A stretch of 64,000 bases of DNA from Straminergon stramineum (lineage: Eukaryota > Streptophyta > Bryopsida > Hypnales > Calliergonaceae): contig OY987267.1 of assembly GCA_963920665.1 (NCBI GenBank), forward strand, positions 21,576,001-21,640,000, in the 5' to 3' direction. A model generated the notes under the pieces. The model ran no database searches and had not been told where the DNA came from. It worked only from the letters and a program-made list of their open reading frames with translations. Both the position numbers and the translations under genes were made by a program. Of this stretch, positions 11,655 through 23,197 are shown one piece after another. Within the stretch, counting starts at the first letter, position 1. Each line of letters starts with the position of its first letter.

Positions 11655-12610
11655 ATATAGCATTGAAGTACATATATGAGGGTTGCTACTATATGAGCAT
11701 AGGAGTGTGAGCCCATGAGCCTATAATACTACACACCTATGTTATAGGTGTATATACCATAGAAATCGTCTATGATTATAGGGTATATATGTTACAAATA
11801 CCTATATTATAGGTATTTATGATAAATAAACCTTCTATAGTGTGGGGTATCTATATTATAGGTACTTGTAATGTACACTCAATGCTCACAAGCTCGCATT
11901 CTTGGGCTCACATACTAGCACCGTTAGTACATATAGGAAGTTATGATGCACCTACAATGAGAATTTTTGGATGGGAAGGACTTTGGAGTATCCTTCAATT
12001 TCAACTTCAAAAATTCAAAACTAATTCAATAAGAGTCCCAAAACTGAATAAAAATGGATATTAGTTATGTATTTGTTTTAGTAGACATAGCAACAAGGTG
12101 TCCAACCCAAAATATGTGTGTTGTCAACCACACAAGAATATTTATAAAATGTGTTAAGAATAATTGATAATATTCTTAAAATATTTGGAAATATTTGAAG
12201 GAAATTGTCTAGTACACTAAAAACTTGTTGACATGACCTGGGATATGACATAACACGATGCCAAGAATAAAAATGATCTTGGGTAAGATGACCCTCTATG
12301 TGTCTTCTTTTTTATCTTTCAAAGAAATTTCATTGAAAAATGATTTGAAGAGTGCAACCATTTTGAAATTTAGATCAATGCTTAGAAGGACCTTGTATGA
12401 ACATTCAACCTTACAAAGAAAGTTTGAACATGATTGCAAGATCCCCACATACTATTATGGGCGAATGTAGTCTAACTAGTAAAACATTTGGATGAATAAA
12501 GATGAATGAAGATGGATATTGAGTGAATGTTAATGGAAGGTGGATGATCACACTATTTGACAAAATATATTAATTAGATCCATATTAAATTGAATAATAT
12601 CTAAAATACT
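11655..12610. other. Intergenic DNA with short palindromes
   Basis: Between about 11720 and 11870 there are several short palindromes (acctatgttataggt, acctatattataggt). The phrase gtgagccc near 11707 returns inverted as gggctcac near 11904. This may be a decayed inverted-repeat element into which the Gypsy element inserted. No gene seen. Confidence 0.4.
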
Positions 12611-13189
12611 TTAACCCCTAAACGCTCCGACATCTATTTTCTAGATGATGAACAGATTGAAACTAAAGTTTCATTCTCTTAACTATGTGGATGAAAGTTA
12701 TTTGAATTTGTGGAGATACCTTAAGAAGTTATTGTCCTATCTAAAGGTTGGATTTGATGTTACTAGAGTACATATTTTTCTAAAATTATGAATGTGCAAG
12801 GATGTCAAGTGGTCAAACTGCATTGACTTTAGTTCAAAATTGGATTTGCCAAAATGAGGTCATAGATTTAAAGAACACAAAAATTTCAAAAAATCACCAT
12901 GTAAAGAGAACCTAATTTCAAATCCATTCCAACAAATTTTACTGAAAAAATGATAATATATTACTTGTAATTGAATTTTGAAGGAATTTTGGAATTTCTC
13001 TTTCAAAATTTATAAAAAAAAGATTGGTGATAGAGTTGGTGAATCTAACCATATAGATGGAATCTACAAATCAAAGTCTACAATTTTTCTTTGTATATCA
13101 ATTCCAAAATGTGCTTCCAAATAGCACTTTACAATGATTTTTTTTTAAATGGTCAATTTTGGAGATGAACCTAGACATTTAGGGGTTAA
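12611..13189. mobile_element. TTAA-flanked non-autonomous DNA transposon (579 bp, family B)
   Basis: Both ends read TTAACCCCTAAA with at least 12 bp of perfect inversion, and no target duplication beyond TTAA. No coding capacity. The interior matches, in opposite orientation, the element at 18112-18685. Confidence 0.75.
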
Positions 13190-13696
13190 CCTTTTATATT
13201 ATGAATGGGCGTCACAATGTGCATAATTTCAAAATTAGTATTATCAATGTTAAGAATATTAATTCAATTAGCTTGTGTAATGTGATGTACTTCTAAATTT
13301 GCAACTTTAGTGGACTTTCAAATTCCTTTTGAAATTGATTGCAGATTCAATATCATTGATTTTGACATGATTTTTTTTTCTTCTATGAGTTAACAAATTG
13401 AGATTCTTTCATAGAGGAAAACCACCCTAAATGAATCTAGGTTAGCGTTGATAGGTGAAGATTAAAAAATATTTCTATGAAATCAAAGTTTGATTGTATG
13501 AGTATTTTTAAATGGATATTCCCAGGGGGTGATTTCACAGGCATTTGAATCCCTAAAAGCACTAGAAATAATTTGGGAGCATAGAACTTTAGGGAATTTT
13601 TATTGATGAAAAATTTGGATGATGATGACAAACTATTCCAATTTTTGAAAATAATTTGGATGAAATTGTCACTTTTCAATCAAATTCATCCAAACA
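13190..13696. other. Intergenic DNA, nothing recognised
   Basis: AT-rich sequence without a supported ORF or repeat structure. Confidence 0.4.
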
Positions 13697-13927
13697 TCCA
13701 TACCTTCAGTTAGGGTGTTTGTTTGTTTTGTTTGTTTGTTATGTTGAGATCTCTCGGACCATGCATCCTCCATCCATGTGCTTAGTACCATCAGAAAGCC
13801 CTTGGCAAGGAAGGGTGCACAGGCTTTGTTTGGTGACGTTTGGACCTATAGTGTGAAAGTTATTGAATTTTAAAGTTGTTTTTTAATGAATTAATTTTTT
13901 ACTTTAATTTGATTGTGGCAACAACAC
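13697..13927 (+). repeat. Dispersed repeat, copy 1
   Basis: It begins tccatacctt(c/a)agttag followed by a tttg-rich stretch and ends in attgtggcaac. Related copies lie at 14279-14543 (same orientation) and 19608-19850 (inverted). Short shared phrases include ggaccatgcat and gggtgcac. It encodes nothing recognisable and its class is unknown. Confidence 0.65.
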
Positions 13928-13941
13928 AAGGTTGAAGGTAC

Positions 13942-14270
13942 CACTATAACAAAACATGGTAAAAAATCCACATTCAAATTCGACTACGGTTCTTTTTGTC
14001 ATGTTTTTGTGCATACACATATAGTGGGTTGTTATCTTCTTTTGCAATTTTCGACTGCAATTTTCAGAATTTTGGGGTGTGTAATATACTATTGGAAAGG
14101 TCTATTCAATACCTTTCTAATGCTGGATTACACACTCCAAAATTCTAAAAATTGCAGTCAGGAATCGCAAATGAAACTAACAACGCACATAGTGGACTTG
14201 CACAAAAACGTGGCAAAAAGAACCATAGTCGATTTTGACTACAGGTTTTCCAACACATTTTGGTATAGTG
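13942..14270. repeat. Foldback element with CACTA ends (329 bp)
   Basis: The element is almost all arm: the left half (13942 to about 14103) pairs with the right half (about 14108-14270) at roughly four bases in five. The ends are CACTATAACAAAA and the complement of CACTATACCAAAA. CACTA is the terminal motif of the CACTA/EnSpm superfamily. A clear 3-bp target duplication was not seen. No transposase is present, so this is a non-autonomous foldback. Confidence 0.7.
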
Positions 14271-14278
14271 CACACTAG

Positions 14279-14543
14279 TCCATACCTTAAGTTAGATTGT
14301 TTGTTTGTTTGATACGTTGAGATCACTTGGACCATGCATTCCCTGGCTGTATGCTTGGTACCATTGGAAAAACCTCAACAAGGAGGGTGCACGGGCTTTT
14401 TTTTTTGGAAACAAATGGAAACCGCCCGGGCTTTGTTTCATGGTGTTTGGGCCTATGATGTAAAAGATATTGAATTTCAAACAAATTTCAAACAAAAAAA
14501 ATTAGAAAAATACTTTTACTTTAATTTTTATTGTGGCAACTAC
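14279..14543 (+). repeat. Dispersed repeat, copy 2
   Basis: Direct copy of 13697-13927, separated from it only by the CACTA foldback. It carries an additional short insert with a run of T followed by ggaaacaaatgg. Confidence 0.65.
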
Positions 14544-14637
14544 ACTGGGCACACTACTATACTGTAGTGTAGATGAAAAGATCATTCTATCCAAAATATA
14601 GACAAATGACTAAAATAATATGATATATCATTTTCTA

Positions 14638-14825
14638 CACTGAATAAGGATATTAAGGGGACCCATACTAATTAATCAACATTCCACACTAAAGAAATAT
14701 CTACCTTTATTGTACATCAGTAGTTATTGGAGTGTCCGGGTGATATACATCATGTTTCAAACATCTACAGTTTTCTAGAATCAGTCCCTTAAAAATTTTG
14801 GTCCCCTTAATACCCCTATTCAGTG
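14638..14825. mobile_element. MITE with TA target duplication (188 bp)
   Basis: The ends are CACTGAATAAGGATATTAAG and the near-complement at 14800-14825, with about 25 of 28 positions paired. TA lies directly outside on both sides (14636-14637 and 14826-14827), as for Tc1/mariner-type MITEs. No coding capacity. Confidence 0.75.
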
Positions 14826-14829
14826 TAAT

Positions 14830-16023
14830 ATGTTGCCACTTCAGCACTTCTCCGAAACCCCTAAAAAACCCCTGGCTATTCCTATCTGTATTCTCTTTTG
14901 CTGCAGCAACCTTCCAAAAGGCAGCCACTGAAGGAATCATGCAGTGGGTACCATCTATTGACGAAGATTACTTTTAATAATCAATAGAAAACCCAGCTTT
15001 GATTGTACAGACTCCTTTCTAACTTGATGAGTACATTTTCACCCCCATTTTCTTGTGGTGTCCCCCAATTCAAAAAGGGACGAGGATCCTGTAGTGTAAG
15101 ATACAGTGCCGCACACGTTTTTTTGTTTTCATTTGCCCCATACCCCTGGGGATGTTTTAGGGTTAAACAAATGGGGAAGGCGTCCAACCATGGTACTGGC
15201 AAGTGCAACACTGGGCCCCAAACATGCAGTAAGCTTCATGCAGCCTTGCCAAGTGGTTCTCATGCAACAAACCAAATACCCTACTGTGCAGACAAAAGGG
15301 GAGGTGTTGGTGCAAAACACAGCCCGGGAGTGACGAGGGAGTGACAAACACAAATTTGTGTAGTACGGACTACTCTCTATTATTTTAGGCTTCTTGTACT
15401 ACAAGTTGATCAGGACGGGGACTGAGTTGTTTGTTTGGGTACATGGGGTAAGATCTCAAGGAGAAATGGCGACCTGGTCACGCTACTACTCAGCAGCCAC
15501 CCAAAATGGGCATCACTATATTATCCTCTCAAAAGAGACAGACATTTGTCTGAGTGGATAGTGAGAGACAATGAAATTTTCAATTTAATTACACCACATC
15601 AATCATAATTTAATTTAAATTTTCAAAATTATTTTAGGCACCTTCTTCACACCTCCTGCATACTTGTATTTTTGGAACTCAGTTTCTTGTGCATTTGATA
15701 TGGGATATTTGAGTCAAATCCTGTAATTGTATCTATATATATGTACCATACTTTGTACAAGTATTTTGTATCTGTTTTGGACAACTCAACGACTACGTTC
15801 GACTGCATCAACAGCTGTGATCATTTTGTTTGAGTCCCCATCAACAGCAGGGAAGGTTGCTTTTTTTTTCACTATTTTCATGTCATGGCAGGGGATTTTC
15901 AAGGCCGGAAAGAGGGGGGTGGGGGCAGGGGTGGTGTGCATGCTAATCATATAAGATTGTTGTGTGCTGTCTTTTGAATAGATAGTTTATCATTGCCTGG
16001 TTATTACTAAGGTAGACAACCTT
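14830..16023. other. Unassigned sequence of more balanced composition
   Basis: Several overlapping ORFs of 60 to 113 codons occur on both strands around 14980-15350, but none resembles a protein family I know and none stands out by start context. The phrase of a T run followed by an aaacaaatgg-like motif recurs here and near 14400, 16225, 23390 and 23920, hinting at one dispersed repeat. No gene is claimed. Confidence 0.4.
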
Positions 16024-16620
16024 AGAGCATCTCCACTGGGGCAGGAGTTCGGAATGCATTATGCGGGTCAGGCAAACCATTTGTTGTTCCTGGCCTTCTT
16101 CGTGCTCCCCACCAGGCAGAGACTTTGCAACTCACTTCTGTTTTTTCCATTTCTACATGGGGCTCTACAGTACATTTCTCTCCCCGCACTTTAGTGGGCA
16201 ACACATTTTTTTTTGTCATTGTTGAAAACAAATGGGAATTCCATTGCAAGGGGCAACACATTTGACCAGTGTCACAGTACTGCTGGGAAGATAAGCTTGG
16301 GGAAAAGAGCTCCAAGTTTCCAGTATGGACTGCAGTTTCCATTGGGGGGACTAGGAACTCCATAAGAAGCACTTGTTGCTCCAGCCCATATATTGACTCC
16401 CACTCAGTTTTCATCATTCCATGTCACCCATTTCAGTCCTTGACGAATTGTGGACTAGCACCTCAGGATTCCGGCTAACTTACAACCTTGGAAACCCATT
16501 TTCTTGTGATCCGTTGGAGTGGGGTCAGTACGTTGGCGGGACTGAAATTTTCTTTTTGACACACCAAGTTCACAAAACTGGCACCATTTCAATGCTTGCA
16601 ATTGGTGGTGAAGATGCTCT
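16024..16620. mobile_element. Possible DNA transposon with GAGCATCTCCAC-type ends (597 bp)
   Basis: The left end reads AGAGCATCTCCACTGG and the right end, in complement, AGAGCATCTTCACCAC. GAGCATCTCCA-type termini recur in plant non-autonomous elements. No matching target duplication is visible, and the internal ORFs, including 131 codons on the minus strand, are unrecognised. Confidence 0.4.
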
Positions 16621-16692
16621 CATGAGATCATAATCTCGATGCAGGAGAGTTTTGTTGTTGTGGCATGTTTCAATTGGTTAATGAGAGGTAGA

Positions 16693-17613
16693 TTAATCCC
16701 TAAAGTCCCATTGGCCATATAGGAGCCAAAATGCCACTTCAAGTAGGCTCATATCGTCTCAATATTCATTGTAACTTTTTCAAACTTTTTGAGAAGCTAA
16801 AAAAATATACAAGCTTTCTGGAAATATAATTTTTATTTCAACTGATTCCCTAGAGCAAAAGTTATGGCACAATAAACCCAAAATGGAGGTTGGTGTACAA
16901 CACAATAAAAAATTATAGAAAGTCAAAATAATTTTTAAATTTTTTTAAAAATACTATATTTTTTTTCTACATGTGAAGCTTTGACTCATTCTATTTGGAG
17001 TAGTGATGAGAAATTTATGGACACTTCTATTTTACAAGCAATCTAAGCATTTTTAAAAACAAAACCTTATAGGATTCGTTTTTTAATGCAATTTTTACAA
17101 TTTTAAAAAACAACTTGTTTGACAAGGTTTAGTATGATTGCTAGAACAATCTCAATGCTGAAATTTTTGTGTTTCAATTTCATCTTAGAATTATTAATAA
17201 TTTAGATTTTTGTTCAATCTTAAACCTTCTACTTAACAGTTTTTTAAGGAATGAAAATCCAATGTGTGTTTCTGGAAATTGTTTCCTAGACTTTCAATTC
17301 AATTCTTCAACATAAAATTTTGTATATTCAAAGTATGTAGTGCAAAAGAAATCCACAAATGGCAGTCAAAGTCATCTAAAATTGCAAGGCAATGTTCAAA
17401 AAAACTTTATTTTTCAATTCTAAATGCTCCTATCCTCCAATATATATGATTAAACTTTATGAAATATTTACCATATGATCTCAAATAAGTCAAGTACAAG
17501 ATCCTACTATTAGATTCTAGAAAAAAAAATTAGGTTTTCTTGGGCAAAGACAACAAAATTGTAGTTTTGAGTCTCTTTTGACAAAAAGATGGCCTTGGGA
17601 CTTTAGGGATTAG
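16693..17613. mobile_element. TTAA-flanked non-autonomous DNA transposon (921 bp, diverged family A)
   Basis: The left end is TTAATCCCTAAAGTCCCA. The right end is its complement but with TTAG outside, one step from TTAA. The inverted ends match at about 23 of 27 positions. The interior aligns loosely with the elements at 2641-3593 and 41602-42531, for example tcaagtacaagatc before the right end. Confidence 0.7.
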
Positions 17614-18018
17614 ACTAGTAATGTTCATTGCTTGCTTGTGCAAATTTTCAACATATGGGTACAAAGTAGAAATTTCATTGGTTTGCTAGTGAAAGAAATC
17701 CAAGAGAATCTCTACTAATACCAATTGGTAGTAACTTAGTGAATGTGTATCCACCTAACATAATCTAAGTGCAAAAAAGTTTGTCATTGTAACAGGTTTT
17801 GGTTGGTTAAGCAATCAAAGAAGTCAAACAAATCAACTTTCCTACATTGAGATTATGTCCACTAATTGCAAAATAGACCTAGTCATAAAACTAAATTGCA
17901 AGTAAAAAATAAAAAAATAAATATTGTTGGTTATTACCAACCTCGCCACCTACAGCTTGCTTACTAGGTCCTAACTGACAATTATGTTTGATAACTTGTC
18001 CTATTTTGCAATTACCTA
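17614..18018. other. Intergenic DNA, nothing recognised
   Basis: No supported ORF or repeat boundary. Confidence 0.4.
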
Positions 18019-18111
18019 TACAAAACAATAAAATTAGGTTGCCCCACACTAATTTCTTCACATTTGACACTATACAAATATTTACTATTATTGTACAAGA
18101 ATGCACTACTT

Positions 18112-18685
18112 TTAACCCCTAAACATCTAGATCCATCTCTAGAATTGATGATTTGAGAAAAAAATCATTATAAAGTACTATTTGGAAGCATATTTTGGAA
18201 TTGATATACGCTAATAAAAGTTGTAGATTGTGAATTGTAGATTCCATGTATACAGTTAGATCCATCCATCTATAAAGTTTGAAACAGAAATTCCAAAATT
18301 CTTTTTAAATTCGATTACATGCAAAATATTATCATTTTTGGAGTACAATTTGTTGTAATGGATTTGAAATGAGGTTCTCTTCACATGGCGGTTTTTTGTT
18401 ATTTTTTGGTCCTTAAAATCTAAAACCACATTTTGGCAAATCTAGTTTTGAACTAAAGCCGATGCAATTTTGGCTTGGTCAACCACTTGAATAACTTGCA
18501 CATTGGTAATTTTAGAAAAATATATACTCTAGTAACACCAAATCCAACTCATAAATAGGACAACAACTTGATAAATTACCTCCAAAAATTTTTAAAAACT
18601 TTCATCCAAGTAATAAGGAGGATAAAACTTTTGTTTCAGTTTGTTCATTGTCCAAAAAATGGATGTTAGAGCACTTACAGGTTAA
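18112..18685. mobile_element. TTAA-flanked element nested in a MITE (574 bp, family B)
   Basis: It is inverted relative to 12611-13189 and begins TTAACCCCTAAACATCTAG. The right end is more decayed (cacttacaggTTAA). The paralogous uninterrupted MITE at 49229-49477 has a single TTAA (49327-49330) at the equivalent place, which supports duplication of TTAA on insertion. Confidence 0.8.
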
Positions 18686-18767
18686 ATCAGGTAGTGTTGT
18701 AAACCTCCACATATACAAATGAAAATATTTGTAGAAGTAAGATACTCGTTGACTTTGATGGCTTGTA

Positions 18768-18904
18768 AGGTAGTATACTCTTAAAGTGGCCATTTAAACC
18801 TACGTAACTCATCATTGCCAGTAATAGATATTTCAAAGAATATGTCACCCATTCTTAGATAGGGGTCACATTTAGAACATGGTCACTTTTACAGCATGCT
18901 ACCT
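18768..18904. mobile_element. TA-flanked MITE with AGGTAG ends, nested (137 bp)
   Basis: The left end is AGGTAGTATACTCTTAAAGT and the right end in complement AGGTAGCATGCTGTAAAAGT. TA flanks both sides. The sequence is absent from the intact host MITE near 49.4 kb, which reads cttgtaaagtaac at this point. A relative with the same ends lies at 40586-40891. Confidence 0.75.
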
Positions 18905-18974
18905 TAAAGTAACTTTCTTGGGGTAGGCAACCTATTTGTCAAGGCAACCTAATTTCACTATTTAACTTAGTGTA

Positions 18975-19607
18975 AGTTAGTCCATTGTTGCCAGTACAAG
19001 GCAGAGGACCGTTTGCCTGTTTATCTAACGGTATGGGCTCATCTTTGCCAGTACAGTTTGTTGGTAACTTTTCATAGAATGCACTGAATTGGTGCAGGAG
19101 CAAGTTCATTGTAAATATGCACACGAGTGGCCAATTTCGCTGCAATAGGTACTCTTGTTTTCATAGGAAGGACATGAAGAATTCTCCTGTTAGCTTAGCT
19201 TGGAGAAGTACGGTACTGTTTAGGTTGGCAAGTCTAGACTAGCACAACCGAATGGAACTCGGACACCTCTCATTGTCCCAATTCCCAATGCATCGGACAA
19301 ACATTCAGTTCCTTGGAGGGGTCGGGGTGAACTGACCCCCTTGCTTGTCCCCTTGAATTTTTGTATCTTGTATCTAATTTGGGGCCTTTGATTGCAAATA
19401 TGAATTCCAAATTTGCAAATTTTTTCATTCGTGTCAAATAATCAATTTCAGCGTTTTCCCATGGGGATGATAGAGGGATCAATTCACACAAGCACTTGGA
19501 GGGGGGATATTTCTAATTTTTTGCCAACACATGGGGATTAACGGAAAAAAATTTGTCTTGTATTTTGTTGGCAATTGGTTTCATAATTCACTAGTGTACC
19601 AAGTGAT
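18975..19607. other. Unassigned sequence
   Basis: The phrase ttgccagta occurs three times between 18810 and 19055. No gene or element boundary could be supported. Confidence 0.35.
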
Positions 19608-19850
19608 GTTGCCACAACCAAAAATAAAAGTAAAAGTACTTTTCTCATTTTTTTAATTCATAAAAACTTTGAAATTCAATAACTTTCACAATGTAGGTCT
19701 TAATGTGATGAAAACAAAGCTTGTGCACCCTTTCCTCAATGAGAGCTTTCCCACAATACCAAGAATGCAATTGGGAGATACATGGTCCAAGAGATCTAGC
19801 CATGAAGTTAACAAACAAACAGAACAAACAACTTACTCTAAGGTATGGAT
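19608..19850 (-). repeat. Dispersed repeat, copy 3 (inverted)
   Basis: This is the reverse complement of the repeat at 13697 and 14279: it starts gttgccacaacc and ends ctctaaggtatgga. Confidence 0.6.
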
Positions 19851-20190
19851 GTATGGCATCCCGAAGCTAGAATCAATATCTTTGGTTCCAAATATAATCT
19901 CAAAAAATAACTAATGTTGTATGAAATAAGGGAAGTATATCCATTAACATCGTTATATATAATATTGTTCTTGTACATTTGATGTCCCTAAATGTCAAAC
20001 ACTAGTATTTAGAGTACTAGTATATATAGTGTTAATTGATCTTGTTTCATTGGTTTTGAAAGAATATATATTATAGTATGCTAAAGTTTAATATTGATGG
20101 TGATGGGGGAAAATTATTGTGAAATTGTAATATTTCACATACAATTGGTTTCATCATGCTAATGAGGATTTTGCCAATTTCCTACGCATA
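19851..20190. other. Intergenic DNA, nothing recognised
   Basis: AT-rich sequence without a supported feature. Confidence 0.35.
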
Positions 20191-20390
20191 AGGTGGGAGG
20201 TCCATAAAGTGCCCATCTGAGAACTGAAACTCAATTTGGGGGACGTGAAATTTATTGAAATATTTTTCAGTAAATTTTCCTTGAAAGACAAGTGGAATTG
20301 ACATCTAATCCAAGTTGTTTCATAAATTTTGGAGCTTTGTAGAATCAATTATGAATTTTTGAAGTCGAAATGGCATTTGGATTAGTCATT
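20191..20390 (+). repeat. Truncated relative of the AGGTAG MITE at 22869
   Basis: It starts after TA with AGGTGGGAGGTCCATAAAGT and is the reverse complement of the right part of 22869-23195. Shared text includes gacatctaatccaagttgttt. A related block lies at about 40695-40770. No right terminus was found. Confidence 0.55.
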
Positions 20391-20639
20391 AAAAGAGAAT
20401 GAGCTCTTGCGGTAGACCGCGAGTTTCTACAAGCTCCCACGAGTTCTTTGACTATGGGAACTCAGCCACACTAGCTTGCTAACGTGGTCAGGTGATGGCC
20501 ACATTAGATAATAATAAAATTTTATTTTTTGAAAAAATTATTTTTTAATTTTCATAATTTCATAATTTTAAATTCTGGCTAGCCCTGGTTGGTTCCCAGT
20601 CTAGGGAACTAGCCTAAAATGGACCTCTAAGGTAGTTGA

Positions 20640-20709
20640 ATCCCATCTAATGGAATTGTCCGAAATTTCTATGTTGCCAAAAAATGTTGTTTGGTCCTTC
20701 AAGAGTTAA
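20640..20709 (+). mobile_element. Right-end fragment of a TTAA element
   Basis: The text atgttgccaaaaaatg... tttggtcctt...gagttaa matches the right end of the element at 2641-3593. The rest of the element is missing. Confidence 0.5.
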
Positions 20710-21595
20710 ACTATACATGGAGTTGAATTGGAGTTGAAAAGGGGGGGGAATTATGATGAGCATTCACCATTTTATAACTTCCACAAATACCTCGTGTGTT
20801 GTAGACACATGGGCAAAAGTTTCTTCATGATTCCATCATTCGATGGAACACTTTTAGGTTACCCTAAGAACCGTGTAAGAAGTCCAAAGATACAGTAAAA
20901 TTCAAGAGGACAAGAATAGTTCCCCTAGGGACAAAATTGAGAAGCTCTACGTTTGGCTTTGACCACGTAACTTCTAACGTGTGTGTTTTTTTTACTGAAA
21001 AAAAATGAGTTGACCACAATACTTGTGCAGGACTCTCAAATTTGCAGTTTCTATTGGAATGAACTCCCGGACGGCCAGATCCTTCCTGAAAAGAAGTTCA
21101 TCCTCCCTTCATCATCATCTGCTTCAGTAGGACCAACTTGGGCAGCATTCTGACATTTCTGCAGGTCTCCTAGCAAAGGACCATGGCTCAATTTGTGAAG
21201 GTAAGGTACAAACCACAGGGCCTGCTGCTCCAGGTGAGATCTGCTCATCATCTGATTCAACACATCAAAGTAACAGTAACAGTAACATACTTCTGTTGCA
21301 GTTGTGTTCAGAAAAAAAAGAGAAAAGATGTCTAAAGTACTGACCTGACTTTCTTGGAGCCAGCTTTCGAGATACTGTGGGAGCTTACTGCACGCACCGG
21401 GATGTTTTCTCTATTTTTTTACTTCAAAGCAAGATTTTTAAAAACTTATAGATTTTCTTCACCAATTTCTTGCCAATGTTTTCAAAATGAAACTGATTTT
21501 TTTCCCAATTGCACTAAGGGAGGCGATCCTTTTCCAACCTCACACACACACCATTTCCACCATGTAGACTATATTTTTTTTCAGATCAGGTAGTC
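20710..21595. other. Unassigned sequence
   Basis: It holds short ORFs only (70 and 79 codons) and none is recognisable. A short run of gtaaca units lies near 21271-21287. Confidence 0.35.
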
Positions 21596-21597
21596 AG

Positions 21598-21915
21598 GAG
21601 TGGTGATTAATTGTGGCACAGTTCCCAATGTAGTTGTGGCACATTATGATTGACTACAAGACTGTCAATATTGCAACAAGCCCTTGGTCAATTTTGCAAC
21701 TAGCCCCTGGTTGGAAATACAAAAATCTATATCACCAATATGGGTCGAACAGAATCTTAAGCTAAAAAATTCATAGTAATTATGTTTTGAGAAATAAAAT
21801 TATGAAAAAATATGAAATCCTTCCCAACTCTATTTCTATACACAAGAAAATTTCCCCACTTGAGAATCCCGCACTCCATATATGTGTAATTGCTTAAGTA
21901 GTTGCAAATGGGTCA
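21598..21915 (+). repeat. Dispersed direct repeat, copy 1 (about 320 bp)
   Basis: It aligns with 28748-29046 in the same orientation. Shared blocks include cattatgattg, aattcatagtaatt and tttgagaaataaaa. No coding capacity; class unknown. Confidence 0.6.
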
Positions 21916-22096
21916 TATGCCTTAGCTAACTTTGAACTACCTGCTGATTTTCCCTGAACACAATTCTCAACCTCGCTAACTTCCTCCTCCAGCCCCACTT
22001 GCACCAAACTTTGATGCACCAACCAAAACTCTCATCTAGTTAATTGTTTCTTGTTGTTCACTCTTGTCCACTCCATTAACCCCTAATGCAGTTATC

Positions 22097-22663
22097 TTAA
22101 CCCCTAAAGAACCAAGGCACATTTTAGGTAGAAATTGTGGAAAACTACTACTTTTTAGGGCAGTGAGAAAAAAATAATTTTTTTTTCAAAATTCAACCAT
22201 ACAAATTTGTACTAGACTACTATGAGGATGTGTGGAAAATATTTCAGAAACTTTGACTATACAGATTGAAAGATTCCAACGTTTGAAGTTAGAAGAAAAT
22301 GTTTTTTTTCAACCTTACCCGGCAAGGCTAGCAGCCTTTAACTCCTCCTAAAGTGAGATTTTACTCTACACATGGTTATTTCTCTTGACATTTGGATCTT
22401 GTAATACATAAGTTATACACCTACCAAATTTCAGAAGTAGAAAAGGTGTTTGGCACATATTGCCCGAGCTGCTTGAAAAGTTTAGGGCAGCATAACTTTT
22501 GATCCAGACACCCAATTGAAAAAACAAAACATTCCCACTCAGGGGGTACATGTTCACACCTTGTATCAAAATTTGAATAACATTTGTTATAAAATGACTT
22601 CATATATACCTACCTGAGACTAGTTGCATATGTTCAATGGTCATTTGATCCTTTAGGGGGTAA
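22097..22663. mobile_element. TTAA-flanked non-autonomous DNA transposon (567 bp, family E)
   Basis: The left end is TTAACCCCTAAAGAACCAAG and the right end in complement TTACCCCCTAAAGGATCAAA. A second TTAACCCCTAA end lies 21 bp upstream at 22076, as if two left ends abut. The interior shares a block (ttagggcagcataacttttgat) with 49925-50612. Confidence 0.7.
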
Positions 22664-22868
22664 GGAACCTAAATGTGGTCCACTATATCAGGGGTTCTTC
22701 ACTAAACCCTCTTAGACCTAGTTAGTATGGTCACCCTATGTTAGGTCCCCAACCTGTGTCAAGTTAAAGGTTAACTTAACATAACTATAATCATCACCTC
22801 ATGGAAAATTAAGTTAAGTAAGTTAATAAGTAATCAAGCACAACTAAACCATCCACTAACTTCATTTA

Positions 22869-23195
22869 AGGTAGGAGGTTCGAAATCCGCATAGGCTCTA
22901 AAACTACCCACCTCCTCAAATATACATTGTTTGTACATGAATTTTTTTTCATCTTTATAGGGATGTACTAATAATGTACATTTGAGGAGGTGGGCAATTT
23001 TAGAGCCCTCTACCAATTCGACTTCAAAAATTCATAACTAATTCCACATAGCTCCAAAAATTATGAAACGACTGGGATTAGATGTCAATTCCACTTGTCT
23101 TTGCAGTAAAATTTCTTGAAAAATATTTCAAGAAATTTCACCTCCCCAAAATTCAGTTTCAGCTCTTACATGGGCACTTTATGGACCTCCTACCT
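22869..23195. mobile_element. TA-flanked MITE with AGGTAGG ends and an internal hairpin (327 bp)
   Basis: The ends are AGGTAGGAGGTTC and the complement of AGGTAGGAGGTCC, with TA on both sides. Within it, about 22890-22930 pairs with about 22967-23008 (cccacctcctcaaat and its complement). No coding capacity. Confidence 0.65.
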
Positions 23196-23197
23196 TA

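Larger units (their letters stand above)
18021..18972. mobile_element. TA-flanked MITE carrying two nested insertions
   Basis: Removing the elements at 18112-18685 and 18768-18904 leaves about 243 bp that align with the intact 249-bp MITE at 49229-49477. Shared blocks include ttaggttgccccacac, gtacaagaatgcactac and ggcaacctaatttcac. TA lies outside both ends (18019-18020 and 18973-18974). The left terminus is eroded and the right one carries four additional bases. Confidence 0.75.

Noticed and set aside
15003..15353. Cluster of overlapping ORFs on both strands
   Set aside because: Four ORFs overlap in the same few hundred bases with no domain or start signal to prefer one; they reflect a locally stop-poor composition.
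16022..16417. 131-codon minus-strand ORF
   Set aside because: It ends inside the terminal repeat of a likely non-autonomous element and resembles no transposase.
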